Origin: Symsagittifera roscoffensis
Lineage: Eukaryota; Xenacoelomorpha; Acoela; Convolutidae
Reading direction: 5' to 3'
Length of the DNA stretch: 64,000 bases
Assembly: GCF_963678635.1 (NCBI RefSeq)
Contig: NC_087062.1
Span: forward strand, 77,687,200-77,751,199
The translations under genes and the position numbers were made by a program. The notes beneath the pieces are model-generated. The model searched no databases and was not told the origin of the DNA. It was given only the letters and a program-made list of their open reading frames with translations. Within the stretch, counting starts at the first letter, position 1. Every line of letters begins with the position of its first letter. Of the stretch, positions 31,560-43,916 are shown piece after piece.

Positions 31560-32166
31560 TACAACAGTACGGAATCTATACCATAGAAATCAAATCACCA
31601 AGTACGTTTCATGGTAGATATCTACTTCAAACAGAAGACGTAGATATAGAATTTTCAAAAGTATTCACAGAATACATAATAAATATACTGCATCAAAACT
31701 CGCAAAGAGCGAATTCAATATTCACTAACGATGTATTTTCAATAATCTATAGTTTTCAATCTATACCAGAAAAAAAACAGAATCTCAAGGAACTTCACCA
31801 GTTCAAACATCAAAACACACAGCTGTTAGAGATGAAATTGCAGTATTCTCCAAATTTTTAAACGCAGTCCGTGAAAATGTAACCAGAAATGAAGTTTTGC
31901 AGAATGTTAAACACGATTTACAAAAAAACTTAGCATGGTTTATCATTGATTATTTCACACATAATATTGATTTAATCTCACAAACAAGAAAAAATTTTAG
32001 ACTTCAAAATTCAACTGATGAAACTGTCTTAGCAGAACAATCTGATTATGTTTGGGACCCTGAATGGTCTCATCCACTATTCCTGAACATACCAACAGAT
32101 ATTTCGAGTCAAGCAACTAGCACAATTTCTTTTCACAAAACTTATGTTAAAGTATATCCACTCTAA
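31560..32166 (+). pseudogene. Unrecognised decayed reading region upstream of gag
   Basis: Sense-like sequence in shifting frames: a part near 31575-31790 (YTIEIKSPSTFHGRYL) and a cleaner frame at 31897-32166 (89 residues, DLQKNLAWFIIDYFTHNIDL, ending VKVYPL). The amino-acid style matches the gag region (Asn/Lys/Ile/Thr-rich). It may be the N-terminal domain of Gag or a separate small protein. I cannot assign a family. Confidence 0.4.
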
Positions 32167-33114
32167 ATTGACGCTACACATTTAAACTATAATTCATTTC
32201 TACCCGATAGAATAGAAAATAATAATTTAAATTCAACCCTCATACAACAAGAAAACTTAAATGGAACTAGAAATCTTACACAACAAGATATTAAAACAGC
32301 ATCTTAATTCGTAAATGAAGAAATAATTGAAACGATAACAACAATAGCACAACAAAGTATTTCACCAATGCATCCAAATCTTACAACTCCAAAATATACA
32401 CTAAAATGGATTATCAAACGTTTAGACCAATGACGAAATCAACACCAAAACAAAGAACATTCACTAGAAATAATTTTGCAGAACATAATTAAATAGTAAA
32501 TAGACCAAAAATAACTAAACCCTCTCGTGCAAACACGCAAAATCACTTATTTTTACAAAGAAAAAACTTCCAACAACCATCATCAAACTCAGTATATTTT
32601 AATGTTTACCCACAAATTTCACGAGACCAAAGTGAAAACGATCAATTTTTTCAGCAAAACAAAAATAATAGACAACAAAAGAAAAACAGACATCAAACAC
32701 CTTATTATACATCTAACTGTTTTTCATCACTTGATGAAAAACCTTATATTCAAAATCATTAACAATCCGATCAAAACCAAAGACTCCACTCTCGCCACGT
32801 AAACCAACCAGATATTTTTGAAACAAATACACAAAAACAACATATGCGACAACCTAGACCAATTCAAGCATCTCAAAATAATAATTTTCATTCACAAAAC
32901 CCAGTTAGTACAAATTCTTGTCAACCAACATAAATGCAAAATGAAATCTCGCTCTCCTTTTACTTACAACAACATGAAATAACAAAGAGTCAACTTACAA
33001 ATTTTTCAAAAATGTCACATGCCGCAGAATCACATCAAATGACTATGAATTCATACCTAATGGTTGTATAATCAATAACATCAAACAATTCTTTAATAGT
33101 ATTTACAGGTACAG
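32167..33114. other. Decayed Asn/Gln-rich coding region
   Basis: The stretch is A- and C-rich, with scattered short frames rich in Asn, Gln, His and Thr, in the style of the low-complexity part of Gag, but broken by many stops. No domain was seen. Confidence 0.4.
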
Positions 33115-34610
33115 ACCCTGAATATTCTGTAGAAGAATATTTGAATGCAGTCACAGCAAATATAATCTTAAATATAGGACCTGAACCAATAAATACAACA
33201 CTTCACCAAAATTGGATACGTAGACGCACAGCGTTAATACAGACCACACTTGATGGCGCAGCTCAAAAATGGTTTTCAGTTTTACCTATAGATATAAAAT
33301 GAGATTGAAAAAGATTCACACAAGAATTTTCAAAAATGTTTGATTCTGAAAGGAACAAACAACATCAAAGAGTTTTATGCAATGAAATTCGTAGACTACC
33401 AAACGAAACGATCAAACAATTAGCAGTAAGGATCGGAACACTAGTCCGAAAAGCATATTCACTCAACACTCATAATTATGAAAGCACAAAAATGACAGAG
33501 ATTTTAATAATGACTCTAACACCTCAATTCGGAAAAATAGCAATCAAAAAGTAAGCATCTCATCCTTCCTCAATTCGAGAACCAGATTTAGGTTTTAGAA
33601 AACTAGTTGATATGTTAGAACAAGCAGAAATCACAATAAAATTGGTAGAAACAGAAAATCTCAAACTACTTTACGATAAAACTGTTCAAACCACTACAAC
33701 ACAAATATATCTTATAAGCAATTCAGATACAGATTTAACCAAAAAAATCACTGAAATTTTGAATATATACGAGAAAAACCCAAATTTTAAAGGTAAACCA
33801 TCACTCAAAAATGGTGTAACTATTGCCGAAGATACGGACATAGCATTGCTGAATGCAGACAGAAACAACAAGACAACCAGAATAAACCACAAAGTACAAG
33901 GAACCAAAGAAATCGTTTTATCAGTACATGAAAAAAGATCAAAATTTACCAAAGAAGAACAAGCACAGTAATAATAATTCTGGAAAACCACTTCCAAACA
34001 GTTCAAATTATTCAAGAAACCAATCACCTTATAACTCTAACTACAGAGGCAGGTCACCAGACCAAAGAATTTCACGTAATTTCTCACAAAACAGATATAG
34101 TCGATCAAATAGTCGAAATAATCAGTATCGAAATAATGATTCACGAACAAACTCAAACAGACCAGAATACTCGTTTGATACCAATTCCCATTCACAATCT
34201 AGGAACAGACACTATTCCAACGATAGATCAAGAAATTCATCGTTCAATAGACATAGAAATTAGTTCAACAATAGGAATACAAGCTACTCAAATAATCGAA
34301 ATCAACGATATCAAAACAATAGAGCACGAGATTATTCAAACAACAGATCAAATCATCAAAGATCTAACTACAACAATTATCAAAAAAGATCACGAGATAA
34401 CTCACAAATTAGGAACTCAAACTATAACAATAGACAAAGAAACTACTCTCAATCACCTCATAGGAATAATGCACTTTATCCCGATTCTCAAAACAAATAT
34501 AGAAGCAATACACCAAAACATCAAAGACAAATAAATCAAGTACAAACAACTGAAGGAACCAATTCAGACCCGCTGGTATTGATAAAACAGAAAGTACTGA
34601 ATTACAATTA
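33115..34610 (+). pseudogene. Gag, first copy (broken)
   Basis: Parallel to 35457-36917. A capsid-like segment (frame 33336-33554: MFDSERNKQHQRVLCNEIRR, LTPQFGKIAIKK) ends at a TAA where the second copy reads on. The zinc-knuckle region is frameshifted (33780-33850), so the CCHC motif is lost. The Arg/Ser/Asn-rich tail (NRYSRSNSRNN) is split over frames 33928-34263 and 34136-34534. It cannot give a full Gag. Confidence 0.8.
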
Positions 34611-35450
34611 AATCACATCAATTGCGAATCTACAGACAGTGAAAGCGATACAGAAAAAACAATTTCAGTCAACATGATAGAAGTTGAAAATGACTATGAA
34701 ACTGTTGCATACGAACAACCATTTCATTCACATGTCTATGAAAACCAATTAGAACTTCTTTTAAATTATTACAATAGACCTAGAAGTAATAACATACCAA
34801 TAGAGCAAGAAGTAAATGAAGCAACGACAATACACAAACCTGAAAAATAACAAGCACCATGTTCTAGTACCAACCACATTACCCAAAATGTACCAAAAGA
34901 ACCACCAAAATAAAAAATTTGGACAGGTCCAAAAAGTAGAGAATTTCAACCACCAGACCTTGAAATAGATATTTTAATAGATTCTGGAGCAGAATCAAAT
35001 AATACTAATATTCCAACCTGGAATAAAATCAAAATTTTACATCCAAAATTGTTACCTTTGAGGACAGCCACTAGACAAGCAACACCACAAGGCTCAACCT
35101 TAACAAACTACGGAAAAATCCAATTTTTCCTTGTTCCCACTAAAACAATGGAACAAAACAAACTCTTAAATAAACCCTTTAAGCAAACCTTCCACATCAC
35201 AGATATAAAACACCTTATCATCGGAATTCCATTCATCACTAAATACATACCAACTATTAATATAATAGACAGCAAAATTAATATAGAAGATAAATATACA
35301 AGAATGCATAACACCGCTTTAACTTCTTGCAAAGAATGAACAAACAACCACCATTTTCCTAAAAATTTTACCCCATTTATAATAAAGAAAGAAAACATCT
35401 TAAACCACTCTCAGGATACCTTTATGAATTCCCGAACAAACAATTTCATT
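33144..35450 (+). repeat. 2.3-kb internal duplication, unit A (gag-protease)
   Basis: Starts aatgcagtcacagcaaa and ends gaacaaacaatttcat. It matches 35457-37745 at roughly 93-95 percent by eye, offset about 2313 falling to 2295 from indels. The unit covers capsid, zinc knuckle, Arg/Ser-rich tail and protease. Confidence 0.93.
34930..35336 (+). pseudogene. Aspartic protease, first copy
   Basis: The frame reads LEIDILIDSGAESNNTNIP, the retropepsin active-site loop (Asp-Ser-Gly), then KHLIIGIPFITKYIP, the C-terminal conserved motif. The part after 35049 (96 residues) is open. The upstream part carries stops. A second, cleaner copy is at 37216-37594. Confidence 0.75.
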
Positions 35451-35456
35451 TATTTA

Positions 35457-36917
35457 AATGCAGTCACAGCAAACATAATCTTAAATATAGGACCTGAACC
35501 AATAAATACACCACTTCACCAAAATTGGATACGTAGACGCACAGCGTTAATACAGACCACACTTGATAGCGCAGCTCAAAAATGGTTTTCAGTTTTACCT
35601 ATAGATATAAAATCAGATTGAAAAAGATTCACACAAGAATTTTCAAAAATGTTTGATTCTGAAAGGAACAAACAACATCAAAAAATTTTATGCAATGAAA
35701 TTCGTAGACTACCAAACGAAGCGATCAAACAATTAGCAGTAAGGATCGAAACACTAGTCCAAAAAGCATATTCACTCAACACTCATGATTATGAAAGCAC
35801 AAAAATGACAGAGATTTTAATGATGACTCTAACACCTCAATTACAAAAAATAGCAATCAAAAAGAGAGCATCACATCCTTCCTCAATTCGAGAACCAGAT
35901 TTAGGTTTTAGAAAACTAGTTGATAAGTTAGAACAAGCAGAAATCACAGTGAAATTGGTAGAAACAGAAAATTTCAAGCTACATTACAATAATAATGTTC
36001 AAACCACTACAACACAAATATATCATATAAACAATTCAGATACAGATTTATCCGAAAAAGTCACTGAAATTTTGAATATATACGAGAAAAACCCAAATTT
36101 TAAAGGTAAACCATCATTCAAAAAATGGTGTAACTATTGCCGAAGATACGGACATAGCAGTGCTGAATGTAGACAAAAACAACAAGACAACCAAAATAAA
36201 CCACAAAGTACAAGGAACCAAAGAAATCGTTTTATCAGTACAAGAAAAAAGATCAAAATTTACCAAATGAGAACAATCAGAGATATAATAACTGGAAAAC
36301 CACTTCCAAACAGTTCAAATTATTCAAGAAGCCAATCACCTTATAACTCTAACTACAGAGACGGGTCACCAGACCAAAGAATTTCACGTAATTTCTCACA
36401 AAACAGATATAGTCGATCAAATAGTCGAAATAATCACTATCGAAATAATTATTCACGATCAAACTCAAACAGACCAGAATACTCGTTTGATACCAATTCC
36501 CATTCACAATCTAGGAATAGACACTATTTCAATGATAGATCAAGAAATTCATCGAACAATAGACATAGAAATTATTCCAACAATAGGAATAGAAGCTACT
36601 CAAATAATCGAAATCAACAATATCAAAACAATAGAGCACGATATTATTCAAACAACAGCTCAAATCATCAAAGATCTATCTACAACAATTATCAAAATAG
36701 ATCACGAGATAACTCACAAAATAGGAACTCAAACTATAACAATAGACAAAGAAACTACTCTCAATCACCTCATAGGAATAATGCACTTTATCCCGATTCT
36801 CAAAACAAATATAGAAGCAATACACCAAAACATCAAAGACAAATAAATCAAGTACAAACAACTGAAGGAACCAATTCAGACCCGCTGGTATTGATAAAAC
36901 AGAAAGTACTGAATTAG
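35457..36917 (+). CDS. Gag, second copy: capsid-like, CCHC knuckle, Arg/Ser/Asn-rich tail
   Basis: A short open stretch (35424-35621) ends at a TGA in a context KSD*KRFTQEFSKM, then a 422-residue frame at 35649-36917. Residues 1-75 look like the end of a capsid domain (RRLPNEAIKQLAVRI). Residues 80-150 are helical. One zinc knuckle CNYCRRYGHSSAEC (C-x2-C-x4-H-x4-C) lies near residue 160. The rest is a long low-complexity region of Asn, Arg, Ser and Tyr (NRYSRSNSRNN-type repeats), likely RNA-binding. It would form the particle and package RNA. The ATG at 35649 is internal; the real start lies upstream. Confidence 0.8.
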
Positions 36918-37594
36918 AATTAAATCACATCAATTGCGAATCTACAGACAGTGAAAGCGATACAGAAAATACAATTTCAGTCAACATGATTGAAGTTGAA
37001 AACGATATGAAACTGTTGCATACGAACAACCATTTCATTCACATGTCTATGAAAACCATTTAGAACTTCTTTTAAATTATTCCAATAGACCTAGAAGTAA
37101 TGACATACCAATAGAGCAAGAATTAAGTGAAGCAACGACATTACACGAACCTGAAAAAGAACAAGCACCATGTTCTAGTACAAACCACATTACCCAAAAC
37201 GTACCAAAAGAACCACCAAAAGAAAACATTTGGACAAGTTTTTCAACCACCAGACCTTGAAATAGAGTTTTTAATAGATTCTGGAGCAGAATCAATTATT
37301 ATTAATATTCCAACCTGGAATGAAATCAAAATTTTACATCCAAAACTGTTACCTTTGAGAACAGCCACTAGACAATCAACAGCACAAGGCTCAACCTTAA
37401 CAAACTACGGAAAAATCCAACTTTTCCTTGTTCCCACTAAAACAATGGAACAAAACAAACTCTTAATTAAACCATTTAAGCAAACCTTCCACATCACAGA
37501 TAGAAAACACATTATCATCGGAATTCCATTCATCACTAAATATATACCAATTATTAATATAATAGACAGCAAAATTAATATAAAAAATAAATAA
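36918..37594 (+). pseudogene. Aspartic protease, second copy
   Basis: The frame 37127-37594 (155 residues) contains LEIEFLIDSGAESIIINIP (active-site Asp-Ser-Gly) and KHIIIGIPFITKYIP. It is uninterrupted across the protease fold, unlike the first copy. The stretch 36918-37126 before it, linking Gag to protease, is frameshifted (LELNHINCESTDSESDTEN-like acidic linker). It would process Gag and Pol. Confidence 0.8.
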
Positions 37595-37781
37595 ACAAGA
37601 ATGGATAACACCTCTTTAACTTCTTCCAAAGAATGAACAAACAACCACCATTTTCCTCAAAATTTTACCCCATTATAATAAAGAAAGAAAACATCTTAAA
37701 CCACTCTCAGGATACCTTTATGAATTCCCGAACAAACAATTTCATCAATATGACGAAAATCAAAACAGTCAACATCTCTAT

Positions 37782-38114
37782 ATGTCTGACCTTGAATTTA
37801 GACCAATTCATAAATTTTTTAGAGTAACAATTTCATCCATAAAATACATGAAAAACTCAAATTCTGACATTATTTCTCTACATGTGTACAATAATTCACC
37901 ATATAAAATAACCCTACTTCTAGGACTCCTAGGATATTGTGAAACTAATGCAAAAACTTCTCCTACCAAAGAAGTAGCATATAGAGTAAATAATCTATTA
38001 CAACTATTAGATATATGTCAATCAACAATTCTTGACGAAGAATTGTCAAAAAAAAATAATATAATAAGCAACGAAAAAAAATACAATTTATTTCACAAAA
38101 ACACCTCATTTTAA
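37782..38114 (+). CDS. Protease-RT linker, unknown
   Basis: 110 residues with a helical pattern (VAYRVNNLLQLLDICQSTIL) between the protease and RT. A preceding phrase LEFRPIHKFFRVTISSIKYM suggests a small beta domain. Comparable linkers exist in other Ty3/gypsy Pol proteins, but no family is recognised. It ends in a TAA, and sense continues with stops to the RT. Confidence 0.45.
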   Translation: MSDLEFRPIHKFFRVTISSIKYMKNSNSDIISLHVYNNSPYKITLLLGLLGYCETNAKTSPTKEVAYRVNNLLQLLDICQSTILDEELSKKNNIISNEKKYNLFHKNTSF

Positions 38115-38299
38115 ATCAACATTCAAAATATCACACTATACAGACGAACAATAAAAATTCTTGACAACGTTCAATTTTTAACACTCTCAAATAACACAGA
38201 AGGAATTTGAAAAATTAGCCGATATACTATTAAGATACCCAACAGTTTATGCCACATCAAAATTCGACGTTGGAAAAATAAATTCACCACTACATCTAC

Positions 38300-39100
38300 T
38301 TTTGAAACTTGATGCAGTTTTCAAAAACAAAGAGCAAGCAAAGTACCAATCCACTTACATGACGAAATTAATAGATTACTTGACATTCTAGAATAATATG
38401 AAATAATATCTCCAGTGAATAAAGAAGAACAGCCAAAAAAAAACACCTTCATCAACCCTGTTATCATTCTAGCCAAAGGAAAATCACCTAAAATAGTTCT
38501 AGACGCTAGATATCTCAATTCACTTATTGATTAATCTAAATGTAATTGGCCTATAGAACCAATTCAAGTATTTCTAACAAAACTAAACGGTAAATACTTC
38601 ACAACGGCAGATATGAATAGTGTATATAATCAAATGCCACTGGATAAACAATCACGACGATTAACACAATTTGTTATCGGAAATCAACAATTCGAATTCA
38701 ATAGATTATTCTATGGCAAATCCATAGGACCAGCAGCTTTCTCAGCATTCATGAGTAAAACTTTTATACCATTTAAACTCAAGAAAAATGCAATTACATA
38801 CTTAGACGATGTCTTTATGCAATCACAAACCAAAGATGAAATGTTCGCAGTTCTAGAAAAAAATCATCAATTATTACAGAACGAAAACATGAAAGCAGCC
38901 CCCAGACAAATCACATTTTTTCTTAACACGCGTAAAAGTTCTTGGACACATTATTGGAAAAACACTATAACCCCATTGAAATCAAGCATAGATGCTACTC
39001 AAAAACTCCAGCCACCTACAAACAAAAAAAAAAGCAGAATTCCTTGGAATGTTAAACTTCTTAAGTGAATATGTATATAAAATGCAGTTATACTTAAGAT
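38300..39100 (+). pseudogene. Reverse transcriptase of the 20.5-kb element
   Basis: From about 38345 the reading gives a typical RT start (HDEINRLLD, then FINPVIILAKGKSPKIVLDARYLN) broken by TAG/TAA stops. The frame 38613-39068 (151 residues) then holds DMNSVYNQMPLD, YGKSIGPAAFSAFMSK (in place of the common LPFGL motif) and the active site ITYLDDVFMQ. Near 38925 a frameshift disrupts the FLG-type motif (KFLGHIIG reads in another frame). RNA-templated DNA synthesis would be its role; this copy is inactive. Confidence 0.88.
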
Positions 39101-40131
39101 CATTTTAAAACATTCTCAGACAACAAAATAATTTTGAATGGACAACACAACACCAAACACGATTTAAAGAAATCGAAAAACTTCTCACCGAACAAATCTC
39201 AAACACAATTTCAGACCCCAATCAACCATTTTATGCAATGTGCGATGATTCAAATTTTGGCATCGGTGCAGCATTACTACAATCTCACAATGGAACAAAT
39301 AAAATGAGTTTCATATCAGCAAACTCTCGCCTATTTACACAAGCTGAATTACGACTTTCTACTCTTAAGAGAGAATGCACAGCTATAATATATACTCTTA
39401 CAGAATATGAATTTTTGATACTTGAATCAAAACATCCAACAGTTTTATTTACGGATCACAAACCTATTATATTACACAAAAATCAAATCCAAATCATAGA
39501 GTTTACAGATTTGAATTAATTTTGATGAAATTTCCAAACTTACCCTTAGTATGGACAGCAGGAAAAAACCTTACACTACCTGATACTCTTAGTAGAAATA
39601 CACCACCGGAACTACTAAAAAGAAATACAACAGTTGAAATACCAAAAAATATAAAATTCTATCTCGCTAAAGATGAAACTTCACCACGATTGGAATGTAT
39701 ATATGCAGTAAAAACTGACGTAGATCAATCACAAGTAAGCAATCTACAACACTTTCCACTATATTTAGATTGTCAAAACAACCATTGAGAAGTTGATATA
39801 CTACATTAGTACATCTACATTTAAGCCGATTTTATATTCACATTGGATCAAAAATAATACTCAACAAAAACGAATTAAACAACAACAACATAAAAAGGAC
39901 CCAATTCCTTTAATAGAAAAGGAATATCTGACTGATACAATAAATTTATCAGAACCATTACCAAATGATTCAAAGTACACGATAAATCAAGTTTTTAATC
40001 TTCATGACCCACTTGACACAGTACCCCTATCAAAGATAGAAGTAGAAAACATTTTTCTACCAACAACAGAAAAAATTAAACTAGATTATTACAAAAATAT
40101 CAAAACCTCGACCCAGTCATCAGACAACTAA
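39101..40131 (+). pseudogene. RNase H and pol linker of the 20.5-kb element
   Basis: The frame at 39238-39519 starts MCDDSNFGIGAALLQ (first acidic site), with LKRECTAIIYTL (Glu) and LFTDHKPI (Asp). The TAA at 39517-39519 separates it from WTAGKNLTLPDTLSRN (final Asp) in another frame at 39522-39788. After that, 39793-40131 is a Lys/Gln-rich linker of 112 residues. The catalytic residues are visible, but the domain is split. Confidence 0.8.
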
Positions 40132-40300
40132 AATCGTGGCACACATATAAAACTAAACCAACCAAAGCTGATACCACAATCTCAGGTAACAAAACACTCC
40201 TTAGATATTTCAGAAAATTTTATAATACCACTATAAGTGAAAACGCAGACATTTTAGAATATCAAACACCTGATTTTAAACACCTTGTCTACCTTTAAGT

Positions 40301-41494
40301 ATGATGTTAATAGCATTCAATACTTCACATACTCTACATACTAAAGGACATTCAGGATCAGAAAAGACATACTCTAACTTTTTTCGAAATTTTTATTTCC
40401 CAAATGCACCAATTTGGATTAAAGTATTATGCAACGATTGTATAATATGCCAATTAATTAAACCCTACCCAAATCAAAAGCAATTTGCAGAAAAACAAGA
40501 TTTAAGAGGACGAAGTCTATATTTTAATCATAGAATCTCATTTGACACAAAAGGACCAATTTCACCATCCTCAGAAGGAAACTCATATATAATGGTCATT
40601 GTTGATGCATTTACGCACTACGTAGCACTCAACGCAGTACCCCATTGTAATGCTTATTATGCATATACAACACTCTACGAACACTGGATAGCTAACTTCG
40701 GATTACCCGAAATACTAGTCACAGACAATGGCACTGAATTTATTAATAACGAAATCATCACATTATGCCACTTATATAATATTAAACATAAACCACGTAC
40801 ATCTCATGCACCTTGCACAAATGGGTTAGTCGAAGGTATGAACCGTTCATTACAAGAATATCTCAGATGTATCATTAATCGAAATGATACACGATACACC
40901 GAATGGTCAACAGATGTAAAATTATTCCCCTTATCCTATAATTCACAAATTACAACAACACTAGGAATGTCACCATATGAAATGGTAATTAACCAAAAAC
41001 CACGAAAACCAATAATGTTTACAGCAAACGCCCATAAAAATGCACAAGGTTATTGTCAACCAAATAAAGATTCAATATGTTACAACTTACCACTTCATAC
41101 CCATGATGAAGACCACTTTCATCATTCACAAATTTTAAAATTAGCTTTCGGTACACACACCGAATGGATTTTAAATAGAGATAAAAAACACAATGAAATT
41201 TATCAAAAAAATAACAAAAAAAAATTGTTACAAAGGCAAAACATAAGTAACCAAATCAATTCACATTTCACACCAGCAACAGATTTAAAAATCGGAACAT
41301 TTGTTTTCATTCCAAACTTCACAACACAAAAAGGAATTTCCAAAAAATTACAACCACTCCGAAAAGGACCATATCAAATAATTGATAAACCCACTGATGT
41401 AACATACAAACTTACTGACTCAAGTAAAACAGAAACTGTTCAGCATCGAAATAATCTAATACCCTATTTCCCAAAAGAATACGCACTCCGTTAA
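40301..41494 (+). CDS. Integrase of the 20.5-kb element
   Basis: 397 residues, the longest intact pol part. The zinc domain has LHTKGHSG (His13, His17) and CNDCIIC (Cys47, Cys50). The core has SFDTKGPI (Asp82), VTDNGTEF (Asp142) and GLVEGMNRSL (Glu178), with 35 residues between the last two. The C-terminal module has LRKGPYQII, the GPY/F motif, then QHRNNLIPYFP. All DD35E residues are present. Integrase sense also extends upstream to about 40180 (LLRYFRKFYN), so the ATG at 40301 is probably internal. It would insert element DNA, making the CAAT duplication. Confidence 0.92.
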   Translation: MMLIAFNTSHTLHTKGHSGSEKTYSNFFRNFYFPNAPIWIKVLCNDCIICQLIKPYPNQKQFAEKQDLRGRSLYFNHRISFDTKGPISPSSEGNSYIMVIVDAFTHYVALNAVPHCNAYYAYTTLYEHWIANFGLPEILVTDNGTEFINNEIITLCHLYNIKHKPRTSHAPCTNGLVEGMNRSLQEYLRCIINRNDTRYTEWSTDVKLFPLSYNSQITTTLGMSPYEMVINQKPRKPIMFTANAHKNAQGYCQPNKDSICYNLPLHTHDEDHFHHSQILKLAFGTHTEWILNRDKKHNEIYQKNNKKKLLQRQNISNQINSHFTPATDLKIGTFVFIPNFTTQKGISKKLQPLRKGPYQIIDKPTDVTYKLTDSSKTETVQHRNNLIPYFPKEYALR

Positions 41495-42901
41495 TTAACT
41501 CAATTATATTCCTTCACAGGTTTAAAAATTGTTCAAAACAATTTAAATTTTGAACAAAATCAAAACACTGACAAACATATGAATTCACAACCAACCCAAC
41601 AAAAAGAATTAGTTCACGAAACATCTCCTAAACTAGAGTCAAAAACACCTCAAAAAGAAAGAAAAATAGGAAAATGACAGAAAAAATTCTACCACAGAAT
41701 CAAAAAGAAAAAATCTGAACATAGAGAATCATCACGTTTGAACAGATCTAGTTCAAAATCAGCCAAGAGAAATCATTCCGAATCAGCACCTTATTGATAA
41801 CAACACGACTTTATTAACCGACAAATATTGACCTCCAAGCGTTACTATTACTATAACTTCAAGACCGTCAGGTCAAAAAAAGGCAAACTGCTACAAATTG
41901 ACAACTAAAGTAGACACAATCTCAATATTACAACCCTCCCCTATCAAGTAGTACAAATATTAACAATATTTTCCCAACTCAGACCTCACAAACCCTACAA
42001 GCAAAAAAATTAAATTAGCCTAAAGAACAAAGAGCATATTAGCATTTAGCCTAAAATACAAAAATTTCTTAGACACCCCCAAACTTTCCATAAATAAAAA
42101 CAAAATCAAGAAGATCTCCCCGACACCATGAAATAACCCCTCAACAATAATTGCCAAAAACCAACCCACTTGTCAAAAAATCAATAAATAATCCAACCAC
42201 ACTCGAGTTTAGCACCAAAAAATTAAAAAAGATTCGACAAAATGAATCATTTCTTAAATGCTTCTTTCTGCGACGGTCGACAAACTTAAACAACTATTTT
42301 CAATCATTCTTCTGAAACTTTCTACATTTTTAAAAATTTTCACAACATTTTTAGCCAATACTTTAGAAACCTAAATGAATCTTCTAATAATTTTTTGCAA
42401 CCTTTTTCTAATTTATAATTCCCTATTCGAATTATATATATACCTTTCCAAAATCCTTGATAACCTCTACAGGTACAATAATACATAAACTATTTTAAAT
42501 GTTTCGAAACCTATTTAGTAGAACCGATGTTTTTCTACTATTCATAATCTTTCTCACATTTTTATCATCACTCATAATGACTATATGCAAAAATATAAAA
42601 AAAGGCAATCATCGCATTTGCTTTAGCAACCAATCTTTGATTTCTTTTTATTGAAGAATACTATAGTAAACATAAAATTTCTTCATAAAAAATTCAACTC
42701 TGAAATTTTTCCAAAATTGCTAATCAACATCCCCCACGCCAGTCCCCTCCGACAACATCCCAAGAAAATCCAACAACACCTACAAATACCCAAAATCCCC
42801 AATCATCCACATGCATTTCTTTCCAAGACAATCCATATACTTTTGAAGAAAGACACGCACGATTATCCGAACCATTAGAACCAGTTATTCACCACGCACC
42901 T
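41495..42901. other. Region between integrase and the Pro/Ser-rich frame
   Basis: To about 41770 it reads as a decayed Lys/Ser-rich pol tail (HETSPKLESKTPQKERKIGK). The rest is AT-rich with scattered stops; a 75-residue frame at 42651-42878 is not recognised. Nothing else seen. Confidence 0.45.
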
Positions 42902-43528
42902 TTGAGCGTACCACAATACGAACCAACATATAACATATACCCACATCTACAACAAGACCTTAACAGACCAAGACACATTAGCCGAAATCAAAACGCACTT
43001 GAAATAAATAGACAAATTATACATCCGAGACGAAACAGAAATTTTCAAACTCCCAGAGTTCATTTTAATATACCTCAATCACCAACACCAAAGCCTTTAG
43101 ACCTTTCTAGTAGCACACTACCAGATACTCCCCCAATTGCTTCACAAAAAAGCACTTCAAATATCCCATCAGACTACTTAGGTTCAACTCCCACATCAGA
43201 ACAAATTCGAGAAAACCCTTTTAGTCCCCCAGCAACTACAGAACATCTTCCATATTGGGTAACGCACACCTACACTCAAGGTGAACCCAATTTAGTAAAC
43301 GTTCCAATTGACGTTTCATCTGATACAACACTTTCCCTTCCATCAACACCTTCTCTAAGTCAAATATCACCAACACTTTTTCCCCTAAAATTTTCTCCAC
43401 ATCTTCATTCAATATATCACGAACAATCATCTAATAATATACCACTACGATTAGATTGGAATACAATCGTAACACCTCCACCATTATTTGGTCAAAATCA
43501 AGAAAGTAGGCCAACTGGCACTAAATAG
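42902..43528 (+). CDS. Pro/Ser/Thr-rich protein, unknown
   Basis: 208 residues, rich in Pro, Ser, Thr and Asn (SPTPKPLDLSSSTLPDTPP). It lacks a signal peptide or hydrophobic span and looks disordered. It lies between integrase and the envelope-like region, a place where some retroelements carry an accessory protein or an envelope leader. No function can be assigned. Confidence 0.4.
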   Translation: MSVPQYEPTYNIYPHLQQDLNRPRHISRNQNALEINRQIIHPRRNRNFQTPRVHFNIPQSPTPKPLDLSSSTLPDTPPIASQKSTSNIPSDYLGSTPTSEQIRENPFSPPATTEHLPYWVTHTYTQGEPNLVNVPIDVSSDTTLSLPSTPSLSQISPTLFPLKFSPHLHSIYHEQSSNNIPLRLDWNTIVTPPPLFGQNQESRPTGTK

Positions 43529-43916
43529 ATTACAATATAGACAAGATATCCACAAAGATATACAGGAACATAACCCTTCAAATACTTCAACAAAATAGTC
43601 TCACACTAAAACTAGAAATTACAGTAAGAATAAAAATTATTGTTCAACACCCATTTCCATTAGCACCTCCGAATCTAACAGCTCAATCTTTACCTCCCCC
43701 ATTTATAACAGAAGAAAAAATTTATAAATACGATAGGTATACTAAAAAGACAATCGGATACATAAATTTTTATAACCCATATTCAAGATTATCATACACA
43801 TTGAATATACATCTAAAGATATTCTAAAACATATTCACATTTCAAGATATTCTAAGGATATTCACATTTCAACACCTTCTTTTTCTTATTTTTTCCGAAC
43901 AAAATCAAAATATTCT

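Larger units (their letters stand above)
35457..37745 (+). repeat. 2.3-kb internal duplication, unit B (gag-protease)
   Basis: Follows unit A after a 6-bp spacer. Unit B keeps a 422-residue gag frame that is broken in unit A, so B is the less damaged copy. Confidence 0.93.
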
